Source: Verrucomicrobiota bacterium
GTDB taxonomy: Bacteria; Verrucomicrobiota; Verrucomicrobiia; Opitutales; UBA953
Reading direction: 5' to 3'
Length of the DNA stretch: 12,944 nt
NCBI GenBank assembly: GCA_005798925.1
Contig: SYID01000121.1
Coordinates: 1-12,944, forward strand
Of the stretch, positions 1 through 7,151 are shown piece after piece. The notes under the pieces are model-generated. The model was given only the letters and a program-made list of their open reading frames with translations. It was not told the origin of the DNA and did not search any database. The position numbers were made by a program, and so were the translations under genes. The stretch's first letter is position 1. Every line of letters begins with the position of its first letter.

Positions 1-1964
1 ACGTAGGCCTTGGCGAAACCACGCGAGACCGTGACCTCCTCGCCGTTGATCAGGAGCACGGAGTCATAGCCGGCCGAATGCGCGATGGAGACGGAACGTC
101 CCTTGTTCGCGGCGGAGGCCGCCGGCAGCGGAATCTCCTTCGCCCAGTTGCCGTCGCCCATGGCGACTTCGACGCGTTCATGCTCCGACAGCAACTTCGC
201 GAGAGTCGCCTCGCTGAGCCCCTTGATCGGCGCGCTGATCGAGCGACCCGTCGCGAGCCGATGCGAGAACGGCTCCATCTTCGCGGTCGACTCGTTCCAC
301 TTGCTGAAGCCGGTCGGTGACAGCGGATCGAAGATCGCCTTGGACTCGAGGAACTTCTGGATGATCGCCGCGGTGTTCGGGGTGTAGAGGGTGAAGCGGT
401 TGAAGGAAGAGAACGGCGCGCCGCCGGCCATGGCGTCGAAGCCATAGCTCCGCCCGTCGAACGGCGGCTGGGACTGCCCTTCCAGCGTGGCGTCCTTGCC
501 CGTGCGGAGCGCCGAGAAGTTCGGCAGGAAGCGACGCTTGTCCGCGTCCCAGCCCCAGGTGGAGTTGACTTGGTCGGCCGGGCGATGGACGGACCCCTTG
601 AAGCCGTCGACGTAATGGCCGAGCCCGTAGTTATGGCCGACCTCGTGGCTGAACTCGTTGCCGAGGGAGTTGTCGAGCGTCACCATGCCGTTGCCGCCGG
701 AGCCGCCGTGGACCTGCACGCCGTTGGAGTAGACGCCGCGGCTGTTGTGGGCCGTGAGCTGGGCGACCGCGTAAGGATGGCTTTTCTCGCCGGCGCCGGC
801 GGTGCTGTGGAGTCCGTAGTTGGCGTTGTCGACGCCGTGCGAGACCAGCTCCTTGCCGATGTGCTGGCGCATCGCGCCTTCATGCCAGCCGCCCTTGCTC
901 GGATCGACCTCCGTGAGGAGCACGCCCGTGGGCAGCATCACTTCCTTCAGATGCAGCGGAGCATACTGGCTCACGATCAGCCGGCTCACCGGCGCGGTCT
1001 GGAAATATTCGCGGTGCGCCTCCGGATCCTTGGCGAAAGCGAACGCGCCGCGCGGGGTCGTCAGGAAACCGAGGTCGATCGTGTGCAGCAGCAGCTGCGT
1101 CGGCGCGCCGACGTCGATGGCGGCGAGCTCGCCCTCGTCGCGGCCTTTGCGGAAGCGCAGGCGCAGGCCCGGACGCAGCCATTCCGCCGGCAGGTCGCCG
1201 CTCCAGGCGTCGGCGGCGTAGATCAGGCGATTATTGTCCAGCTCACCCTCGCGGAACCATCGACCGCCGGCGCTTTTGAAGAGCACGCTCTGACCGCGGC
1301 TGATGCCGACGCTGCCGGCGCCATAGTGGACCGTCGAACCGTAGCCGGCGCCGGCGTCGACCCGGACCATCTTACCCTCGAGGCCTTTGGCCGGAGGCAG
1401 ATGGATGTCGCGGACCCAGCGTCCGTCGGCGGTCTCGATACGGACGAGCCCGCTACCACGCAGCTGCTGCTGGACGGCGGCTCCGTTCGCCTCCGCCAGT
1501 TTCGCGACCGTGGCAGGATCGGCGATGACGCCGACCCTCCCGGCAGGCAGGGTGAAATCGACGCCCTTCGCCGGCATGCCGTCCACGAAGTAGGCCGTCT
1601 TCGGCAGCTGCTGAGGCGCGGCCAGGGTGAGCGTGCCGAGTTCCTTGCCGGCGCCGTCGATGGCGGTGAGCACGACCGGGTCGTTGAACGCAATCGGCGC
1701 CGAATCCACGCGCACGGGGCGCACCATCACCAAGGTCTTGCGGAGACCGATCAGACGCGGCTGGCGATCGTCCTCACGAGGATGCGAATGGATGACCTGG
1801 CTCTGCGCGAAGAGGACCTGCGCCGCGAAAGATCCCTTGAGGTCGTTCTTCGGGACGGTGGCATTGAACACCAGGGCGGACTCCGCGGGCGTCGGAGCGG
1901 CCGAGAGCCCGGAGGAAAGACCGGCGGCGATCAGGCCGGCCAACAGGATGAGACGGGAAGGCAT
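1..1964 (-). CDS. stcE: Secreted zinc metallopeptidase, M66 (StcE/TagA mucinase-like), C-terminus beyond window
   Basis: Seen: reading leftward from the ATG at 1962-1964, the frame stays open to the window edge (about 654 codons). It begins with a signal peptide (MPSRLILLAGLIAAGLSSG, then AAP). The zinc motif HEVGHNYGLGH lies at residues 440-450 (nt 615-647), with catalytic Glu441, followed by YVDGFKGSVHR. Upstream are the blocks REYFQTAPVSR, APLHLKEVMLPTG and GKELVSHGVDNANYGL; downstream is FDAMAGGAPFS. Known: M66 enzymes such as enterohaemorrhagic E. coli StcE (about 900 aa, catalytic Glu447) cleave densely O-glycosylated, mucin-type proteins outside the cell. From memory these blocks match StcE nearly residue for residue, so the family call is firm. 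About 240 C-terminal residues, where StcE has a mucin-binding module, are missing or only begun here. The gene is divergent from the rest of the locus. Its base composition looks like its neighbours', so any transfer would be old. Substrate is inferred. Confidence 0.93.
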   Translation of the reverse strand, partial: MPSRLILLAGLIAAGLSSGLSAAPTPAESALVFNATVPKNDLKGSFAAQVLFAQSQVIHSHPREDDRQPRLIGLRKTLVMVRPVRVDSAPIAFNDPVVLTAIDGAGKELGTLTLAAPQQLPKTAYFVDGMPAKGVDFTLPAGRVGVIADPATVAKLAEANGAAVQQQLRGSGLVRIETADGRWVRDIHLPPAKGLEGKMVRVDAGAGYGSTVHYGAGSVGISRGQSVLFKSAGGRWFREGELDNNRLIYAADAWSGDLPAEWLRPGLRLRFRKGRDEGELAAIDVGAPTQLLLHTIDLGFLTTPRGAFAFAKDPEAHREYFQTAPVSRLIVSQYAPLHLKEVMLPTGVLLTEVDPSKGGWHEGAMRQHIGKELVSHGVDNANYGLHSTAGAGEKSHPYAVAQLTAHNSRGVYSNGVQVHGGSGGNGMVTLDNSLGNEFSHEVGHNYGLGHYVDGFKGSVHRPADQVNSTWGWDADKRRFLPNFSALRTGKDATLEGQSQPPFDGRSYGFDAMAGGAPFSSFNRFTLYTPNTAAIIQKFLESKAIFDPLSPTGFSKWNESTAKMEPFSHRLATGRSISAPIKGLSEATLAKLLSEHERVEVAMGDGNWAKEIPLPAASAANKGRSVSIAHSAGYDSVLLINGEEVTVSRGFAKAY

Positions 1965-1980
1965 GACGAGGGGTAGGCTC

Positions 1981-2017
1981 AAAAGAAAACGGACGGCCTT
2001 CCTTTTCAGCAAGGCCG
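1981..2017 (-). terminator. Attenuator-like hairpin in the leader of the M66 gene
   Basis: On the minus strand, a perfect 7-bp stem (CGGCCTT/AAGGCCG, plus-strand arms 1994-2000 and 2011-2017, 10-nt loop) is followed four bases later by TTTTCTTTT (1981-1989). It lies 30-53 bp upstream of the M66 ATG, with no minus-strand gene before it, so it would interrupt the M66 transcript rather than end another one. A second copy of the 5' arm (plus-strand AGGCCGT at 2033-2039) can pair with 1993-1999 and would disrupt the hairpin. The four-base gap before the T-rich run weakens the case for intrinsic termination. No regulator-binding element is recognised. Confidence 0.35.
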
Positions 2018-2122
2018 GAGACCCCCTTTATTAGGCCGTTTCCGCTCACCTGACGCTAGTCCTTGTCAAAAGAGGGTAACTCTCATCGTTTATCTTCTAC
2101 CATATCCTTCATCCATCATCTG

Positions 2123-2134
2123 CCCTGTTCAGGG
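2123..2134. promoter_or_regulatory. Candidate operator palindrome CCCTG-TT-CAGGG
   Basis: A 12-bp perfect palindrome (CCCTG, 2-bp spacer, CAGGG) stands between the two divergent genes, about 90 bp before the DUF6797 start. Its position would suit a repressor or activator shared by both genes. Palindromes this short occur by chance and no second copy was noticed, so this is only a candidate. Confidence 0.2.
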
Positions 2135-2226
2135 AACTTCCGTCTCTCGGCTCGCTCCAATTCGGTGGACAGCGGGGGTTGGTTTAAGCAATCCTCCCGA
2201 CCCCGCCCCGACCCATTTCCTACCCT

Positions 2227-4818
2227 ATGAAATCCCTGACCCGCACTTCCTTGTCCTTCGTGCTCGCGCTGGCGACGATGACCGGCCTCGCCCAGGACGC
2301 CGCCAAGAAGACCGAAACGAAGTCGCCCCTCAAATGGGAAGCGATGGACTACGGTCGTTTCCTCTCGGCCTCGATCGACAACACCCAAGGCAAGAGCCCG
2401 TTCGAACAGAAAGGTTGCGCCGCCAACAAGGCCGTCCTGGTGAATCTCGGCAACCGCGAGGCCGGTTACGCCTTCGACACCGACACCCTCCGCGGCGCCG
2501 GCGCCTGGTCGGGAGGCTGGATGCAGACCAAGGGCGTCGCCTTCGACGGCAAGCACGGCCCTAACCCCGGACCGGCGGTCGGCGCCAAGGTCTATTTCGA
2601 GACCAACCCCGGCCCCGGCTGGAGCTTCAACGGCACCTTCAACGAGACCCGCGCCCTGCCCAAAGGACCCGAAGGCGTGATGTCCAAGATCCCGCTCGGT
2701 CCGCTGCCCCGCGCGCACGCCAAGTATCAAGGTCTTTACCTTCACGGCGACCGCGTCGTCTTCGCTTACAGCGTCGGCGCCGCCGAAGTACTCGAGTCCG
2801 CGGAAATGGAGAACGTCGGCGGCACCGTCGTCCTCAGCCGCTCCTTCACGGTCGTGAAAGGTGAGTTGGATTCGTCGGTGCGCCTGCTCGACCTCCCCTA
2901 TGGCGGCAAGGTCGACCTCGTCGACGGCGCCAACGCGATCGTCCGCATGGAGATCCCGCTTCCGCCCGAGCAGCCTGGCAAGAAGGCCGACCCGAAGGCC
3001 AAGGCCAAGACCACCAAGGCCGCCAAGAACGCGCCGGCCGTCGTGAAGCCCGCCGACGAACTGACCACCGTGACCGTCAACGGCCTGCCGGCTGGTTCGA
3101 TCCTCAGCAACAAGGGCAACTTCCTGTCGCTCAGGCTGGCCAAAGTCGCCGCCGGCACGTCCTTCAAGGTCTCGTTCGCCCACGGCGCCATCAACGCCGG
3201 CGACGTGCTCCGCAAGGTGACCTCCCGGGTCGCCGCCGCCACCGACCTCCGCGCCTTCACCCAGGGCGGCCCCGCCCACTGGACGCAGGAAGTCGTCACC
3301 GAAGGCGTGCTCGGCGACGTCGACCAGGCCAAGCAGGCCGAAGCCCTCAAGGCCCGCATCGAGGCCGAACAGGACGCCGCGCAGAAGCAGTCGCTCAAGG
3401 ACCAGCTCGGCGAGCTGCTCGCCTCGCCCTACCTCGTCGACACCGTCACGATTCCTTCCGAAAATCCGTACGGCTCATGGATCCGGGTCGGCGCCATCGA
3501 CTTCTTCAAGGACGGCCGCATCGCCTTCTCCACCTGGAGCGGCGACGTCTGGGTCGGCAAGTTCGCCGACGACAAGCTGAGCAAGATCACCTGGCGCCGT
3601 TTCGCCACGGGCATCTTCCACGGCTTGGGCCTGCGTATCGTCGACGAGAAGCTCTACGTCCTCGGCCGCGACCAGATCACCCTCCTCCATGACTACAACA
3701 AGGACGGCGAAGCCGATTTCTACCAGAACTTCAACAACGACGTCCAGGTCACCTCGAACTTCCACGAGTTCATGTTCGACCTCCAGACCGACCCGCAGGG
3801 CAATTTCTACTTCCTCAAGGGCGGCCCCGTGAATCCGGGAGGCCGCGGCTGGGGGCCCCTCAGCGACCACCACGGCTGCATCTTCAAGGTCTCGGCCGAC
3901 GGCCAGAAGTTCGAGGTCTACGCCACCGGCATCCGCGCCCCCAACGGCATGGGCGTCGGGCCCAACGGCGAAGTCTCCAACGGCGACAACCAAGGCACCT
4001 GGGTGCCGGTGGATTACATTCACTTCTCCAAGCCGGGAGAGTTCATCGAGGTCCCCGACCTCGCGCACCTCACGCCCGCGCCGACGAAGCTGACCAACCC
4101 GCACCTCTGCTGGGTGCCCTACGACGTCGACAATTCCAACGGCGGCCAGATCTGGGTGCCCGCCAATCAAGGCAAGTGGGGGCCCTTCGAAGGCCGCATG
4201 CTCTACCTCTCCTATGGAAAGTCCTCGCTTTTCGCGGTCCTGCAGGAACGCGTAGGCGAAATCCCGCAGGGAGGCGTCGTGAAGTTCCCGCTCAAATTCG
4301 CCACCGGCCTGATGCGCGCCCGCTTCAGCCCGGTCGACGGCCAGCTCTACGTCGCCGGCCTCAAGGGATGGCAGACCAACGGCGTCAAGGACGGCGCGAT
4401 CCAGCGCGTCCGCTACACCGGGAAGTCCGTGACCATGCCGGAGTCGTTGCATGTCTCCAAGAAGGGCATCACGGTCCGCTTCACCGGCGCCCTCGACAAG
4501 AAGACTGCGTCCGACGCCCAGAACTGGTCGCTCGAGCAGTACAACTACCTCTGGTCGAGCGCCTATGGTTCCGACACCTACAAGGTGAGCAAACCCGAGG
4601 AGAAGGGCTCGGACCAGGTCGCCATCCAGTCCGTCAAGCTCGCCGACGACGGCAAGTCCGTGTTCCTCGAAGTCGCCGGACTGACGCCCGTGATGCAGAT
4701 GCGGATCAAGATGAACGTGAAGGCCGTCGACGGCTCGCGCGTGCCGGACGACATCGCCCACACGATTAACGTGGTGCCGGAGCAGGAAGGCACGGACTAC
4801 CGGTCTTTCGCCAAATAA
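2227..4818 (+). CDS. Exported DUF6797 plus beta-propeller (dehydrogenase-like) protein
   Basis: This 863-aa protein starts with a signal peptide (MKSLTRTSLSFVLALATMTG, cleavage near LAQ-DA). Residues about 35-245 resemble the DUF6797 domain found in planctomycete and verrucomicrobial exported proteins. A Lys/Ala/Pro-rich low-complexity linker follows at about 246-278. From about residue 411 (NPYGSWIRVGAIDFF) come repeats with DG turns typical of a beta-propeller related to the sugar/sorbosone-dehydrogenase type (DGRIAFSTWSGDVWV, GIRAPNGMGVGPNGE). The last ~125 residues look like a beta-sandwich cap. Known relatives often carry a C-terminal CxxCH haem domain; this one has none, but the next gene encodes a separate multihaem cytochrome, suggesting a split redox pair. 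A cofactor and substrate cannot be read from the sequence. A hairpin terminator follows. The family call is good; the dehydrogenase role is inferred. Confidence 0.82.
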   Translation: MKSLTRTSLSFVLALATMTGLAQDAAKKTETKSPLKWEAMDYGRFLSASIDNTQGKSPFEQKGCAANKAVLVNLGNREAGYAFDTDTLRGAGAWSGGWMQTKGVAFDGKHGPNPGPAVGAKVYFETNPGPGWSFNGTFNETRALPKGPEGVMSKIPLGPLPRAHAKYQGLYLHGDRVVFAYSVGAAEVLESAEMENVGGTVVLSRSFTVVKGELDSSVRLLDLPYGGKVDLVDGANAIVRMEIPLPPEQPGKKADPKAKAKTTKAAKNAPAVVKPADELTTVTVNGLPAGSILSNKGNFLSLRLAKVAAGTSFKVSFAHGAINAGDVLRKVTSRVAAATDLRAFTQGGPAHWTQEVVTEGVLGDVDQAKQAEALKARIEAEQDAAQKQSLKDQLGELLASPYLVDTVTIPSENPYGSWIRVGAIDFFKDGRIAFSTWSGDVWVGKFADDKLSKITWRRFATGIFHGLGLRIVDEKLYVLGRDQITLLHDYNKDGEADFYQNFNNDVQVTSNFHEFMFDLQTDPQGNFYFLKGGPVNPGGRGWGPLSDHHGCIFKVSADGQKFEVYATGIRAPNGMGVGPNGEVSNGDNQGTWVPVDYIHFSKPGEFIEVPDLAHLTPAPTKLTNPHLCWVPYDVDNSNGGQIWVPANQGKWGPFEGRMLYLSYGKSSLFAVLQERVGEIPQGGVVKFPLKFATGLMRARFSPVDGQLYVAGLKGWQTNGVKDGAIQRVRYTGKSVTMPESLHVSKKGITVRFTGALDKKTASDAQNWSLEQYNYLWSSAYGSDTYKVSKPEEKGSDQVAIQSVKLADDGKSVFLEVAGLTPVMQMRIKMNVKAVDGSRVPDDIAHTINVVPEQEGTDYRSFAK

Positions 4819-4836
4819 GCTGAGGCGAAAGCCCTA

Positions 4837-4872
4837 CCGACGAAGGCCCGGTTCACGCCGGGCCTTCTTGTT
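4837..4872 (+). terminator. Intrinsic terminator after the DUF6797 gene
   Basis: A perfect 9-bp stem AAGGCCCGG (4843-4851) / CCGGGCCTT (4858-4866), with a 6-nt loop, is followed by CTTGTT. The T-rich tail is short, so termination may be partial and allow read-through into the cytochrome gene. The string CCGACGAAG (4837-4845) overlaps its 5' edge, as at two other terminators in this window. Confidence 0.65.
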
Positions 4873-4923
4873 GGGGGCTTGCCTGACGGCAGGAATGCCT
4901 CCCAATGGAAGCGTTCCGCCGCC

Positions 4924-6915
4924 ATGCGTCTCCGCCGCTTCTTCTGCCTGCTCGCCGCGACCCTCGCGACCGCCCTCTCCGCCCAGGACTTCCCGGGCCT
5001 GAAAGTGACGTTCACCGCCGACGGCAAGACCGACGTCCGTACGGACCGCCTCCTCGCGCTCTGCGTCCCCGCCGGCCAGCCGCCGACCCCCTTCCTCCCG
5101 GCCGGTCCGTTCACGGTGAAGTGGGAAGGCGACCTGCAGTCGCCGATGCGCGGCACCTTCAAGCTCGCGGTCGAGACTTCCGGCCAGTTCAAGCTCAGCC
5201 TCAACGGCCAGCCGCTGCTCGACGGCGCGGGCATCAAGACCGTGCAGCTCAACAAGGGTCCGAATCGCCTGGTCGCGGAGATCGTCGGCGCCGCGAAAGG
5301 CGACACGTTCGCGCGCCTGAGCTGGGCGTCGAAAGATTTCCCGCTCGAACCCGTCCCGCCGACGATCCTCACGCACACGGCCGACAAGGACCTCGACCTC
5401 TCAGCCCGGCGCCGCGAAGGCCGCCTGCTCTTCGCGCAACTGAACTGCGCGGCCTGCCACGCCGACGCCGCGCGCCTGCCCGCGAAAGGTTCCGGCATGC
5501 CGGAGCACGGCCAGAACGCGCCGTTGCTCGCCGAGCTCGGCACGAAGTTCAAGGCGCCCTTCCTCGCCGACTGGATCCACGACCCGCATGCCATCCGCCC
5601 GCATTCGCTCATGCCCAAGGCGCTGACCGGACCGGACTCCGCCCAGCAGGCCGCCGACCTCGCCGCGATGCTCACGCAGGGCGCGACGCCCAAGGCCGGC
5701 GCGGTCGACTTCAAGCTCGCCCCGCAAGGCGGCGAACTCTTCGCCAACCTCGGCTGCATCGCCTGCCACCAACGTCCCGACGCCCAGGGCAAGGACGCGC
5801 ATGACCGCGTGCCGATGGGCCATGTCGCCGACAAGTGGCACCCCGCCGCGCTGGTGGAATACCTGCAGGATCCGGCCAAGCACTACCCGGCCACGCGGAT
5901 GCCGCACTTCCGCCTCGAGGAGGAAGAAGCCACGCAGCTGGCCGCCTACCTCCTCGCCAACAGCCGCCTGATCAAGCGCCAGCCCATCGCCGGTGACGCC
6001 GCCCGCGGCGCCGCGTTGATCGTCAGCGCCGGCTGCCTCAACTGCCACGCCGGCATGCCGGCGACCACCCAGCCGCCGCTCGCGAAGGTCCTCGCCGCCG
6101 GCGACAGGGGCTGCCTTTCCGCCGACGACAAGGCCCGCGGCGCCGCGCCGGACTTCGCGCTCGACGCGACGCATCGCGCCTCGCTGAAGGCCTTCCTCGC
6201 CACCGACCTCGCCTCGCTCAAGCAGGACACGCCGGCCGAATACGCCGAACGCCAGATCAAGAACCTCAACTGCGTCGCCTGCCACGCGCGCGACGGCGCC
6301 GTGAGCACCTGGACCAAGGTCGACGGCGAAGCCAAGCAACTGCGCGACGCGCTTCCGGCCAAGGAACACGTCGAAGGCGAGCCGGTGCATGACGCGCCCA
6401 TCCCGCCGCTCACCTGGCTCGGCGAGAAACTCCGCCACGACTGGATGAGCAGGTTCATCGCCGGCCAGGTCGAATACAAACCGCGTCCGTGGCTCATCGC
6501 CCGCATGCCCGGCTTCGCGCACCACGCCGACACCTTGGCCCTGGGCCTGAACCATCAGCATGGCTTGCCGAAGGAGGAGCCGGGCGAACCGGCCGCCGAT
6601 GCCGAGAAGATCGCCAACGGCGAGAAACTCGTCGGCGCCGACGGGGGCTTCAACTGCATCACCTGCCACGCAGTCGGCGACCAGGAAGCCACCGCGGTCT
6701 TCGAGGCCCCGGCCATCAACTTCGCGGAATCCGCCGAGCGTCTGCGCAAGGGCTACTACCACCGTTGGGCGCTGGCTCCGACCCGCATCGACCCGGACAC
6801 CAAGATGCCCAAATACGCCGACCCCGAAGGCGTGACCCAGCTCAGCGAACCCTACGACGGCAAGGGCCCTGACCAGTTCGAAGCCATCTGGCATTATATT
6901 AGGTCGGTGAAGTAG
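4924..6915 (+). CDS. Exported pentahaem-type cytochrome c with PA14-like domain
   Basis: A 663-aa protein. I chose the ATG at 4924 over an in-frame ATG at 4879 because it begins a clean signal peptide (MRLRRFFCLLAATLATALSA, then QDF); the earlier start would add 15 polar residues in front. Residues about 22-145 form a PA14-like beta domain (glycan or surface binding in other proteins). Five CxxCH haem c motifs follow: CAACH 175-179, CIACH 278-282, CLNCH 371-375, CVACH 450-454 and CITCH 578-582. Likely distal Met ligands are seen after four of them: SLMP (M230), TRMP (M326), ARMP (M528) and TKMP (M628). The third motif has no such downstream Met, only a GMP directly after the CH. It is probably a periplasmic or surface electron carrier accepting electrons from the upstream propeller protein or a sugar oxidoreductase. 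Partner and potential are unknown. Confidence 0.88.
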   Translation: MRLRRFFCLLAATLATALSAQDFPGLKVTFTADGKTDVRTDRLLALCVPAGQPPTPFLPAGPFTVKWEGDLQSPMRGTFKLAVETSGQFKLSLNGQPLLDGAGIKTVQLNKGPNRLVAEIVGAAKGDTFARLSWASKDFPLEPVPPTILTHTADKDLDLSARRREGRLLFAQLNCAACHADAARLPAKGSGMPEHGQNAPLLAELGTKFKAPFLADWIHDPHAIRPHSLMPKALTGPDSAQQAADLAAMLTQGATPKAGAVDFKLAPQGGELFANLGCIACHQRPDAQGKDAHDRVPMGHVADKWHPAALVEYLQDPAKHYPATRMPHFRLEEEEATQLAAYLLANSRLIKRQPIAGDAARGAALIVSAGCLNCHAGMPATTQPPLAKVLAAGDRGCLSADDKARGAAPDFALDATHRASLKAFLATDLASLKQDTPAEYAERQIKNLNCVACHARDGAVSTWTKVDGEAKQLRDALPAKEHVEGEPVHDAPIPPLTWLGEKLRHDWMSRFIAGQVEYKPRPWLIARMPGFAHHADTLALGLNHQHGLPKEEPGEPAADAEKIANGEKLVGADGGFNCITCHAVGDQEATAVFEAPAINFAESAERLRKGYYHRWALAPTRIDPDTKMPKYADPEGVTQLSEPYDGKGPDQFEAIWHYIRSVK

Positions 6916-6922
6916 GCGGTAA

Positions 6923-7050
6923 AAAGGGGCAGGGGTAGGGATAGGGGTAGGGGTAGGGGCAGGCAATCGAAGGACTATCCTAAAATACTGATAAATAGGT
7001 TTTTAGGTAAACAGTCCTACCCCTACCCCTGCCCCTACCCCTACCCCTTT
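6923..7050. repeat. 128-bp inverted repeat with GGGGTA-tract arms and AT-rich core
   Basis: The left arm (6923-6957) and right arm (7016-7050) are inverted copies, matching at 32 of 35 positions, built of AGGGGT/AGGGGC units. The left arm and its edge hold six runs of three or four G (6926-6959) separated by 2-3 bases, able to form G-quadruplexes. The right arm is the C-rich complement. The ~58-bp core is markedly AT-rich and contains nested inverted pairs: AGGACT 6971-6976 with AGTCCT 7013-7018, and CCTAAAA 6979-6985 with TTTTAGG 7001-7007. The whole segment can therefore fold as one long hairpin. It starts 7 bp after the cytochrome stop codon and may act as its terminator, as no other hairpin is seen there. 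It also resembles a small non-autonomous repeat element. No target-site duplication was visible. Confidence 0.85.
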
Positions 7051-7151
7051 GTCTCGGGTTCTGGCTACCGATATTCGGCTAGGCGATGCCTTGGAACAAT
7101 CTCGACTCAACGGGCATCTCCTTATGCTTCGTCTCTACCCCAAGTCCATCT
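7051..7151 (+). other. Leader/promoter region of the oxidoreductase gene
   Basis: These 101 bp lie between the inverted repeat and the chosen ATG. A weak promoter-like pair (TTGTCT beginning inside the right arm, 17-bp spacer, TATTCG) matches consensus poorly, and no Shine-Dalgarno sequence precedes the start. An ATG at 7086 is in frame with the gene, but translation from there would place 22 extra residues ahead of the Tat signal. Confidence 0.35.

Larger units (their letters stand above)
1965..2226. other. Divergent intergenic region between M66 and DUF6797 genes
   Basis: This 262-bp spacer separates two divergent starts and should hold both promoters. It is less GC-rich than the flanking genes around 2050-2120. 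A perfect -35-like TTGACA occurs on the minus strand (plus 2064-2069), but no convincing -10 sits 16-18 bp from it. No good sigma70 pair was found for the plus strand either. Besides the leader hairpin and a short palindrome annotated separately, nothing else is recognised. Neither gene has a Shine-Dalgarno sequence: the bases before the starts are pyrimidine-rich. Confidence 0.6.

Noticed and set aside
570..1976. Long plus-strand open frame (468 codons) opposite the M66 gene
   Set aside because: It is the exact codon-register antisense of the M66 frame; it has low-complexity Arg/Asp/Val/Gly-rich translation and no recognisable motif, while the minus strand encodes clear StcE-type blocks.
1774..2049. 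GTG-started minus-strand frame as a leader peptide for the M66 gene
   Set aside because: It runs through the leader hairpin and then far into the M66 gene in another frame. It has no ribosome site and no codon run pointing to attenuation by translation.
4879..4923. Earlier in-frame ATG for the cytochrome gene
   Set aside because: It would add 15 polar residues before an otherwise canonical signal peptide and would begin right after the terminator hairpin.
6926..7050. CRISPR array or telomere from the GGGGTA repeats
   Set aside because: There are no spacers of regular length, the units are 5-6 bp, and the two tracts are inverted copies inside a bacterial gene cluster rather than at a molecule end.
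7086..7151. Earlier in-frame ATG for the oxidoreductase gene
   Set aside because: It would put 22 residues before the twin-arginine signal, which normally lies near the N-terminus, as it does with the ATG at 7152.
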